The position numbers were made by a program, and so were the translations under genes. Source: Ignavibacteria bacterium (GTDB taxonomy: Bacteria > Bacteroidota > Ignavibacteria > Tepidaquicellales > Tepidaquicellaceae). From it: a stretch of 64,000 bases of DNA. The stretch lies in contig JADJTX010000031.1 of NCBI GenBank assembly GCA_016710985.1, positions 1 through 64,000 of the forward strand. Direction: 5' to 3'. Position 1 is the stretch's first letter. Each line of letters opens with the position of its first letter. Below the pieces are notes generated by a model that made no database searches, was not told where the DNA came from, and saw nothing but the letters and a program-made list of their open reading frames with translations. Shown piece by piece: positions 56,875-64,000 of the stretch.

Positions 56875-58656
56875 CTAACTGTTTTTGTATCTTTCCTCAA
56901 GTTTGCTCAGCTCTTCATTCATTTCTTCAGGAAGACGGTCTCCGAATATTTTATAATATTCCTTCATCTCATTTACTTCGGCTAAGCCTTCTTCTTTTGA
57001 TATTTCAAAAAGCTTCTCTTCGTTGCCGTTCATATTTAAACCGCTGAAATCCAAAACACCTTTCTTCGGAACTCTTCCGAAAGGTCTTTCTTCAAAAACA
57101 TCTTTACCTTCGAGTCTTTCAAATACCCATTTCAAGACCCTGATGTTGTCGCCGTATCCGGGCCATACAAATTTTCCGTTCTCATCTTTCCTGAACCAGT
57201 TGACATAGAATATTTTCGGAAGCTTGGATGCATCTGATTTCTTACCTATGTCGAGCCAGTGATTGAAATAGTCTCCCATGTTATATCCGCAGAAAGGAAG
57301 CATTGCAAAAGGATCGTGTCTTACTTTACCAACTGTTCCCGCATCTGCCGCTGTCATTTCCGAAGAAACGGATGTACCGAGGAATGTTCCGTGCTGCCAG
57401 TCCAATGCTTCGGTGACAAGAGGAACGATCGAGGCTCTTCTTCCGCCGAACAGTATTGCTGAGATCGGAACTCCCTTTGGATTTTCCCAGTCTTTATCTA
57501 TTACCGGGCACTGTGAAGCAGGAGCTGTGAATCTTGAATTAGGATGTGATGATGGAGTTGCCGAATCCGGTGTCCATTCTTTTCCGTGCCAGTCAACCAA
57601 ATGTTTTGGTTTCTCTTCGGTCATTCCTTCCCACCATACATCACCGTCATCGGTCAGAGCGACATTAGTAAAAATTGAATTCTTTTCCATTGATTTCATT
57701 GCATTGCCGTTAGTGTGAAAGGATGTTCCCGGAGCAACACCGAAGAATCCGTATTCCGGATTGATCGCATATAGTCTTCCGTCATCACCGAATTTCATCC
57801 ATGCAATATCATCGCCGACAGTTTCAACTTTCCATCCCGGAAGAGTCGGGGTCAGCATAGCGAGATTTGTCTTTCCGCATGCACTTGGGAATGCTGCCGC
57901 AATATATTTTTTAACACCTTCAGGTGAAGTGATACCTACGATCAGCATATGTTCAGCCATCCATCCTTCTTCTCTTGCCATTGAAGATGCAATTCTCAGG
58001 GCAAAGCATTTTTTACCCAACCGAGCATTTCCTCCGTACCCGCTTCCGTAAGACCAGATGCTTCTTTCTTCCGGAAAGTGGACGATATACTTTGTATCAC
58101 TGCAAGGCAACGGGATATCTTTCTTTCCGTCTGTCAAAGGATATCCGACACTATGCAGACACGGAACAAATTCACCGTCACCTAAAACCTCTAAAACTTT
58201 CTCTCCGATCCTTGTCATTATCCTCATGTTCAATACTACGTAAGGGGAGTCGGTGATCTCAACTCCGATATGCGCGATCTTTGAACCAAGCGGTCCCATG
58301 CTGTAAGGGATCACATACATCGTTCTTCCTTTCATGCATCCGTCAAAAAGTTCATTGAGCTTCTTTTTCATTTCGGCAGGCTCCATCCAGTTGTTGGTCG
58401 GACCGGCGTCCTCTTTATTCTTTGAACAAATATAAGTCCGGTCTTCAACCCTTGCCACATCCGTAGGATCCGATACAAAATAATAACTGTTTGGTCTTTT
58501 CTTTTCATTTAACTTTTTCCCTGAGCCTTTTTCAATGAGTATGTTTGCAAGCTTATCAAATTCTTCCTGTGAACCGTCGCACCAGTGTATGTTGTCAGGT
58601 TTGCACAGCTTAGCAACTTCATCAACCCAATTCTGTAATTTTTTACTGATAGTCAT
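56875..58656 (-). CDS. pckG: phosphoenolpyruvate carboxykinase (GTP)
   Basis: This 593-residue enzyme is complete. It has AAFPSACGKTNLAML (phosphate-binding loop with catalytic Cys, the GTP-type signature), VGDDIAWMKFGDDGRLYAIN (metal and substrate loop), GVPISAILFGGRRAS and NWFRKDENGKFVWPGYGDN. It converts oxaloacetate and GTP to PEP, CO2 and GDP, the entry step of gluconeogenesis. Length and motifs match the GTP class rather than the ATP class. The upstream 240 bp are entirely short arrays. Confidence 0.96.
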   Translation of the reverse strand: MTISKKLQNWVDEVAKLCKPDNIHWCDGSQEEFDKLANILIEKGSGKKLNEKKRPNSYYFVSDPTDVARVEDRTYICSKNKEDAGPTNNWMEPAEMKKKLNELFDGCMKGRTMYVIPYSMGPLGSKIAHIGVEITDSPYVVLNMRIMTRIGEKVLEVLGDGEFVPCLHSVGYPLTDGKKDIPLPCSDTKYIVHFPEERSIWSYGSGYGGNARLGKKCFALRIASSMAREEGWMAEHMLIVGITSPEGVKKYIAAAFPSACGKTNLAMLTPTLPGWKVETVGDDIAWMKFGDDGRLYAINPEYGFFGVAPGTSFHTNGNAMKSMEKNSIFTNVALTDDGDVWWEGMTEEKPKHLVDWHGKEWTPDSATPSSHPNSRFTAPASQCPVIDKDWENPKGVPISAILFGGRRASIVPLVTEALDWQHGTFLGTSVSSEMTAADAGTVGKVRHDPFAMLPFCGYNMGDYFNHWLDIGKKSDASKLPKIFYVNWFRKDENGKFVWPGYGDNIRVLKWVFERLEGKDVFEERPFGRVPKKGVLDFSGLNMNGNEEKLFEISKEEGLAEVNEMKEYYKIFGDRLPEEMNEELSKLEERYKNS

Positions 58657-58675
58657 TTTATCTCCTTAGTTAGTT

Positions 58676-58902
58676 AATTTTGTTAATTGATTATTTGGTT
58701 AATTTGTTAATTCGTTATTGGTTAATTGGTTAATCGTGAATCGTGAATCGTTAATCGTGAATCGTTAATCGTGAATCGTTAATCGTGAATCGAATCGTAA
58801 CTCGTATCTCGTATCTCATATCTCATATCTCATATCTCATATCTCATATCTCATATCTCATATCTCATATCTCATATCTCATATCTCATATCTCATATCT
58901 AT
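58676..58902. repeat. 8-bp and 7-bp arrays between AI-2E gene and pckG
   Basis: GTTAATTG/GGTTAATT 8-mers (58676-58731) give way to CGTGAAT/CGTTAAT 7-mers (58732-58797) and then CATATCT 7-mers (58798-58899, about fourteen units), which touch the stop codon of the AI-2E gene. Confidence 0.93.
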
Positions 58903-59968
58903 TTCTTAATCTTCTTTTCCGGAATCGGATTATTACTCATTAAAATAGCAATCGGTTTTGTCGCCGGAATATTCATCAAAGTTATTTTTATCATGCTCAT
59001 GATCGGAACGGAAAGGATCATTCCTACGATGCCCCAGATGTATCCCCAGAATATAAGTGAAAAGAAAAGCAGCAGGGGACTTAAGTCCAGCCTCTGTCCG
59101 AAGATCCTCGGTTCGAGAATGTTTCCTTTCAGATTCTGTACTAAGATCAGCACAACGACAATGAAAACAGGCATCGCAAGACTTTCAAACTGCAGAAGCG
59201 CAACAATTGCAACGAAAATTGTTACTATCATCGAACCAATATTCGGAATGAAGTCCGAAAAGAAAAACATGAATCCCCATATCACAAAAAATCAACTCCG
59301 CAGATCCACAGGAATGTTCCGAGTATGACCGCCTGAATCAGACTTAATAAGGTCTTTCCTGCCATGTATCCTTTAACTCCACCGAAAATATCCGATAAGA
59401 TCTTGTTCAAATTATTTTCATCTTCATTCGGAAAAGCAACGTCTATTCTTTGCTGTATGCTTTTTACTTCAGATAAAATGAATATTACATAGAACATTAT
59501 AAGTATGTAGTTGCCAAGTATGCCCGTAACACTTGTAAAAATTCCGCTTATAGTTGAAGTGAACGTACCGTTGGTCAGTAATTTCTTAATATCAAAAGAA
59601 TTGTTAAAGCTTTCCTTCTCCGCTTCGCTTAGATTCAGTTTTGAAGTTACATCATCATAAATGTGAAGGAACTTTGTTTCGTATTTTGGAAACTCTGATG
59701 AAAATGAATTTACACTTGTGAAAATGAATACGCTTGTAATGTTTGAGATCAAAAAAATTGACAGGACAATGATCAAAATGGCGACAGCCGATGGAAATTT
59801 TTTACTTACCATTAAATTGTAAAACGGCAGGAATATGAAGGATATTATTACTGCAATAAACAACGGAAGAAAAATTGACTGAAGTTCTTTTAATACAAAT
59901 ACTAAAAATCCAATCAGAAAAACTGCAGCTACAAGGTTTAAAAACTTATTTGGATTATTGTCTTTCAA
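58899..59968 (-). CDS. AI-2E family membrane protein, copy 1 (frameshifted)
   Basis: The ~355-residue protein starts FLNLVAAVFLIGFLVFVLKE and has about eight helices in two groups separated by a soluble, coiled segment. Near the end it has PNIGSMIVTIFVAIVAL, NLKGNILEPRIFGQRLDLSP and WGIVGMILSVPIMSM, the AI-2E/UPF0118 signature. One T is missing in the A6/T6 run 59286-59291; adding it gives GVDFFVIWGFMFFFSD. Family members export autoinducers or act as Na+/H+ antiporters; the substrate here is unknown. It is a close paralogue of the next gene. Confidence 0.85.
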
Positions 59969-59977
59969 ACTTATTCA

Positions 59978-61054
59978 TTAAATTTTAAATATCTCTTTGC
60001 CTATGACAGAAGGCTTATAACTCATCATAATGCCCATTGGTCTTGTAGATTTGAAATTCATAAATACGATCTTCAGCATGCTTACGATTGGCACAGATAA
60101 AACCATTCCGACAATTCCCCACACATATTCGCCGGCAAACAGAGACAATAACAGCAGCAGCGGACTGAGATTTAACCGGTCTCCTAATATCTTTGGTTCT
60201 AAAATATTTCCTATCACATTATCAAGCGCTATAAGAATTACAGTCACTAAGATCGGAGTAAAGACAGTATCGAATTGTAAAAACATCAGAATTGAAGGCA
60301 GAGTAATCCCGAACACAGCTCCGATGTTAGGTATATAGTGAGTAATAAAAATAAAGAACCCCCAGATGAAATAAAAATCAACGCCGAATATCCAAAGTAC
60401 AAAACCTGACAAAGTTCCGAGAATCAGGCTAATGATCGTCTTTCCTGAAATGTATGTCCTGACATCTTTAAATATCGAATCCATCGTTTCGGAAATCCTT
60501 TCTGCCCGTTTAGCATGGAAGGCATATTTTATTCTTTCCCTGATGCTTCCCAGTTCGGACAGAATAAATATTATATAAAGGAGTATCAATAAAAAATCAC
60601 CGAATATGCTCAGAAATCCGGTTAAGAATCCTGCGATGAAAGATGTGATCGAACCCTCTTTTAATAAATTTGATATCTTAAGTGAATCACTCAGTTTTTG
60701 AATTTCCTGTGATGAAAGGTTCAGTGATACTATCAGTGAGTTTACCATTTTCAGAAATTTCTCTTCATATACAGTAAAATTTGACGAGAAAGTATCCACG
60801 CTTGCAACGATAAACACGCTGGCAATATTTGCGATTATGATTATGATGATAAGTATGATCACAATTGCAACCGGCTGAGGTACTCTCTTTGATTTGAGCC
60901 AGGCGAAAAACGGAAGAAAGACGAAGGAAATTATTAGTGCAAGGACGAAGGGAATTAAAATTGTGCTGAGCTCTTTCAGTGCAAAAATTATAAATCCCGT
61001 CAGAAAGAATCCGGCAGCAACATTAAGAAATTTATTATCGTCCTTTACAGTCAA
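59978..61054 (-). CDS. AI-2E family membrane protein, copy 2
   Basis: The intact 358-residue protein has the same architecture as its neighbour: FLNVAAGFFLTGFIIFALKE, YIPNIGAVFGITLPSILMFL, NVIGNILEPKILGDRLNLSP and WGIVGMVLSVPIVSMLKI. It is encoded 9 bp upstream of copy 1 and 1 bp after the queC stop region, so the three genes look co-transcribed from queC. The role is unknown, and the tandem pair might form a hetero-oligomer. Confidence 0.9.
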   Translation of the reverse strand: MTVKDDNKFLNVAAGFFLTGFIIFALKELSTILIPFVLALIISFVFLPFFAWLKSKRVPQPVAIVIILIIIIIIANIASVFIVASVDTFSSNFTVYEEKFLKMVNSLIVSLNLSSQEIQKLSDSLKISNLLKEGSITSFIAGFLTGFLSIFGDFLLILLYIIFILSELGSIRERIKYAFHAKRAERISETMDSIFKDVRTYISGKTIISLILGTLSGFVLWIFGVDFYFIWGFFIFITHYIPNIGAVFGITLPSILMFLQFDTVFTPILVTVILIALDNVIGNILEPKILGDRLNLSPLLLLLSLFAGEYVWGIVGMVLSVPIVSMLKIVFMNFKSTRPMGIMMSYKPSVIGKEIFKI

Positions 61055-61055
61055 C

Positions 61056-61745
61056 TTAATTGTAATTTAGTATTTTTTTGTATCTCAACGGATCTTCAAT
61101 ACCCGCCTGCTGAAATCCCCTCAGTCTTAATGCGCAGCTGTCGCATTCACCGCATGCAATTTTATTTTCCTTATAACATGACCAGGTCAAATGCAGCGGA
61201 GCATTTATCCTGACAGAGTTCAGAACAATCTCTTTTTTTGAGAAATTAATGATAGGAGTTTCAACTTTAATGCCAGATCCGGGCTTAGTTCCTTTTGCGA
61301 TCATTTTGTTGAAAGCATCAAAGAATTCTTTTCTGCAGTCCGGATATCCGCTTGAATCTTCTTCTACAGCTCCGATGTATATTTTCCGGGCATTTATCAC
61401 TTCAGCCCAGCTGACGGCTATGGAAAGTATGTTTGCATTTCTGAAAGGAACGTAACTTGTCGGAATTTTCCTGTTCTTTAAATCTGCTCTTGATACATTT
61501 AATTTTTTATCAGTCAAAGAAGAACCGCCTATATCTTTTAAATGGCTGATGTTGACTACAAGCCTTTTCTTTACCTTATAATACTCCGCGATATCATTGA
61601 AAGACTTAAGCTCTCTTGCCTGAGTCCTCTGTCCGTAATTCACATGAAGAATGTTAAGTGTGTGTTTCCTGTCTGCAATCCCGGCTGTCAAAGCGCTGTC
61701 CATACCTCCGCTCACCAAAACAATTGCATTACCGGATTTTTTCAT
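61056..61745 (-). CDS. queC: 7-cyano-7-deazaguanine synthase
   Basis: A 229-residue enzyme with the PP-loop AIVLVSGGMDSALTAGIAD, ILHVNYGQRTQARELKSF, TSYVPFRNANILSIAVSWAE and the C-terminal zinc cluster WSCYKENKIACGECDSCALR. It converts 7-carboxy-7-deazaguanine to preQ0 with ATP and ammonia in queuosine synthesis; QueF at 27849 takes the next step. All zinc cysteines are present. Confidence 0.96.
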   Translation of the reverse strand: MKKSGNAIVLVSGGMDSALTAGIADRKHTLNILHVNYGQRTQARELKSFNDIAEYYKVKKRLVVNISHLKDIGGSSLTDKKLNVSRADLKNRKIPTSYVPFRNANILSIAVSWAEVINARKIYIGAVEEDSSGYPDCRKEFFDAFNKMIAKGTKPGSGIKVETPIINFSKKEIVLNSVRINAPLHLTWSCYKENKIACGECDSCALRLRGFQQAGIEDPLRYKKILNYN

Positions 61746-61790
61746 TTAAAACAATTTACTTATTTGATGAGCAAAGTTAAATGTGAAAAC

Positions 61791-61876
61791 AGTTGATAAT
61801 TGATAATTGATAATTGATAATTGATAATTGATAATTGACAATTGATAATTGACAATTGATAATTGATAATTGATAA
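61791..61876. repeat. 7-bp array (TTGATAA) upstream of queC
   Basis: About eleven units (with TTGACAA variants) lie 46 bp before the queC start; reverse complement of the array at 62146-62217. Between them, 61900-61935 has a short palindromic TTTGCAAGGAGGGGG-type element. Confidence 0.9.
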
Positions 61877-61968
61877 CTCTATATAGAATTAACGATTCAA
61901 AACCACCCCTTAGCTCTCTTTTGCAAGGAGGGGGCACCCAAACAATCTGATATCAGCAACCAACTACT

Positions 61969-62140
61969 AATTATCAATTCAACTGTAAACTAGCAACTAT
62001 CTATTATCAAAATTCAACTACCAATTATCAATTCAACTGTAAACTAGCAACTATCTATTATCAATATTCATCTACCAATTATCAATTCAACTGTAAACCA
62101 GCAACTATCTATTATCAATATTCAACTACCAATTATCAAT
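61969..62140. repeat. 54-bp direct repeats, three units and a partial fourth
   Basis: Units start at 61969, 62023 and 62077, with a fourth truncated at 62131. Each begins AATTATCAATTCAACTGTAA. They differ at only a few positions. No gene is present in 61746-62212. Confidence 0.93.
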
Positions 62141-62145
62141 TATAA

Positions 62146-62217
62146 ACTGTCAACTGTCAATTGTCAATTATCAATTATCAATTATCAATTATCAATTATC
62201 AATTATCAATTATCAAA
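62146..62217. repeat. 7-bp array (AATTATC) touching the CoA-transferase stop
   Basis: About nine units run into the TGA at 62213-62215; coding-strand unit TGATAAT. Confidence 0.9.
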
Positions 62218-63530
62218 AGTACTTTATCTTCAGCACCTCAGAAGCATACTTCAGCAGCTCTTCTTTGAAATTTGGATGAGCGACTTCAACTAAACATTTA
62301 ACTCTTCCCCTGATGGTCTTTCCATACAGTTCGGCAATTCCGTATTCTGTAATTATATAATGCACATCAGCCCTTGTTGTTGTTACTCCCGCTCCCTGTT
62401 TCAGGTAAGGAACAATCCTTGAAAACGTTCCGTTTTTTGCTGTAGAAGTAAAAGCTATTATAGGTTTTCCGTTTTTGCTTTTCGTGGCTCCGCGGATGAA
62501 ATCCAGCTGACCGCCAAATCCGGAATAGTTTTTGGGACCTATTGAATCCGCACAAACCTGTCCTGTGATGTCAATTTCAAGAGCTGAATTGATGGAGACC
62601 ATGTTATCATTCCTTGAAATAGTGAAAGGATCATTGACGAACTTTGAAGATCTGAATTCAAAAACCGGATTGTTATCCATGTAGTCAAAACATTTTTTTT
62701 GAAGCCAGGACAAAAGAAGATACTACTTTTTCCGGAAGTAAGGTTTTTTTCTCGCCATTGATAACTCCGGACTCAATCAGATCAATCAAATGATCAGAAA
62801 ACATTTCCGTATGTACGCCAAGGTTCTTTTTCTCGGTTAAGTATTGCAATACGAAATCAGGAATTAACCCAATGCCCATTTGTAAAGTAGCGCCGTCGTC
62901 AATCAAACCGGCAATATTCTGTCCGATCTTTTCATAAACATTTGTCTCTTCAGCAGAGATATTCTTTGCATGCATGAACTCTGTGATTGGCTCATCAATT
63001 TCAACTGCAAAATCAATTTTATCAATATGTATAAAATTATCACCGAGGACTCTCGGCATCTGAGGATTGATCTGCGCGATTATAACATCTGCATGTTCCG
63101 AAGCAATTTTTGCACAGTCATTGCTTATCCCGAATGAACAATAGCCATGTTCATCAGGAGGAGATAACATCAGAATGCAAACATTGATAGGTACATGTTT
63201 TCTTTCTATGAGCAGTGGTATTTCTGAAAGGAACACAGGTATGAAATCTGCTTTACCTTCATTTACTGCTTTCCGCACATTTGCTCCCGTGAACATGGAC
63301 ACAACACGGAAGTGTCCTTCCATTTCAGGCTGAACGTATGGAGCTTCTGTAAATGTTAAAAGCTGAAGTATTTTGACATCATTAAGTTCTTTATATCTTT
63401 TGCAGAGACTGTCGATAATTTGCTTAGGAAAGGAACAGTTACCGTGTACAAAAATGTAGTCACCTGACTTTACTATTTTGACGGATTCATCAGCTGTAAC
63501 GAATTGAGTCTTGGTTTTTCTCTTAGCCAT
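62213..63530 (-). CDS. acetyl-CoA hydrolase/CoA-transferase family protein (frameshifted)
   Basis: The N-terminal part has GDYIFVHGNCSFPKQIIDSL, LMLSPPDEHGYCSFGIS and GATLQMGIGLIPD. After GVHTEMFSDHLIDLIESGVI (with the catalytic-type Glu) comes the frame change at the T8 run 62693-62700. Removing one base gives VLASKKCFDYMDNNP, then FVNDPFTISRNDNMVSINSA and VVTTRADVHYIITEYGIA-like segments of the family. About 438 residues result, normal length for 4-hydroxybutyrate/acetate CoA-transferases. Which acyl-CoA is used is not decidable. Confidence 0.88.
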
Positions 63531-63702
63531 TTAGTTTTAATATTTAAATTGTAATAGGAAATTGTTATGTGATTTTGAATGGAATTCTTGATATACATCT
63601 GCAGTGTTATTCAGTTCTTGTGTATACAAATTTACTTCTGTTTCATTTAATAATAAAGACAAAATGAAATTATCTTTATGTGTATTTCCATTACTGCCCT
63701 TA

Positions 63703-63826
63703 CGAGTTACGAGTTACGAATTACGAATTACGAGTTACGAGTTACGAATTACGAATAATCGTACGAGTTACGTACCAGTTAACCAGTTCATAACCAGTTA
63801 ACCAATTAACCAATTAACCAATTACT
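63703..63826. repeat. 7-bp and 8-bp arrays between divergent genes
   Basis: ACGAGTT/ACGAATT 7-mers (63703-63772) and AACCAGTT/AACCAATT 8-mers (63776-63826) fill most of the 362-bp gap between the CoA-transferase and the gene at the right edge. Confidence 0.85.
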
Positions 63827-63891
63827 GAGTGTCTTTTAAACCATTTATAAAACAAAAGTATTAGTTTATATTGCTTTCAAAAATTTTAAGT

Positions 63892-64000
63892 GTGAATTCA
63901 GAATTCCAATCAAAGCTTCGGGAGGACATCAGTCTTTCGGGTTTAACAACAACAGGACTTGGAGGCAGGGCGGCGTATTTTGTTTCCTGTGTTTCGTGTG
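63892..64000 (+). CDS. murB: probable UDP-N-acetylmuramate dehydrogenase, 5' end only
   Basis: From GTG at 63892 the frame reads MNSEFQSKLREDISLSGLTT then TGLGGRAAYFVSC to the window edge. The TTxGLGGxAxxF pattern is the FAD-binding start of MurB enzymes, which reduce enolpyruvyl-UDP-GlcNAc in peptidoglycan synthesis. Only 36 codons are visible, and other FAD-linked oxidases can start similarly, so the call is tentative. Confidence 0.5.
   Translation, partial: MNSEFQSKLREDISLSGLTTTGLGGRAAYFVSCVSC

Noticed and set aside
58798..58902. CRISPR array
   Set aside because: Units are 7 bp with no spacers; the same applies to all other arrays. No cas gene is present.

Overview
The window looks like a chromosomal piece of a Bacteroidota/FCB-group bacterium, most likely an Ignavibacteria-like lineage. 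Four secreted proteins end in a type IX secretion (T9SS) C-terminal domain of the form QNYPNPFNP...KRM(I)LLK. Several promoters fit the Bacteroidota pattern TTTG-N20-TAnnTTTG. The DNA is AT-rich. No phage, transposase, CRISPR or plasmid gene was found; most genes are housekeeping, envelope or secreted-protein genes. The placement is an inference from these traits, not from a marker search.

Layout. 1-1014: end of an ABC-F ATPase and an outer-membrane barrel. 2-6 kb: a four-gene glycan/lipid glycosylation operon (GT-C glycosyltransferase, methyltransferase, sugar epimerase, DPM1-like GT2). 6-9.1 kb: a copper-type P-ATPase and folP on the minus strand. 9.2-11.7 kb: a broken S23-type four-helix-bundle gene and metG. 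11.9-17.2 kb: DCC-family protein, PPP-type phosphatase, tRNA-Ala(CGC), gyrA, threonine aldolase. 17.4-24.3 kb: a secreted sialidase-like protein with a dockerin-like tail, a serine-biosynthesis pair (class V aminotransferase plus a SerB-SerA fusion), a PLP decarboxylase and tRNA-Gly(CCC). 24.5-28.9 kb: rfbA/rfbC, a UDP-glucuronate decarboxylase-like gene and queF. 29.2-35.7 kb: a complete oligopeptide ABC transporter operon (order A-B-C-D-F on the minus strand). 36-57 kb: an accessory region rich in T9SS/dockerin-tailed secreted proteins, heptad-repeat ORFs, REP-like elements and a convergent pair of lineage-type paralogues. 57-64 kb: pckG, two AI-2E family membrane proteins, queC, an acetyl-CoA hydrolase/transferase and the start of a probable murB.

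Two features run through the whole window. First, almost every intergenic gap carries a short tandem array with an exact period of 7, 8 or 9 bp, and three loci carry 21-bp arrays that can be read as heptad-repeat proteins. The short arrays begin at or inside stop codons. They also follow a strand rule: on the coding strand they have G at least equal to C after stops and C at least equal to G before starts, so many gaps are bounded by opposed arrays. In one case an array has replaced the C-terminus of a gene. Second, about twenty genes or gene segments are split by single-base indels, mostly in A/T homopolymers and including gyrA and folP. This looks like uncorrected sequencing or assembly error, so the split genes are annotated here as one gene each.

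Functionally, the serine pair (SerC-like, SerB-SerA) covers all three steps from 3-phosphoglycerate to serine. QueC and QueF are two enzymes of queuosine precursor synthesis. The opp operon imports peptides, and the secreted beta-propeller and FG-GAP proteins are probably surface or extracellular. The best candidates for something undescribed are the gene-end arrays with their strand rule and the 21-bp heptad-repeat ORFs, one of which has a good Bacteroidota promoter.
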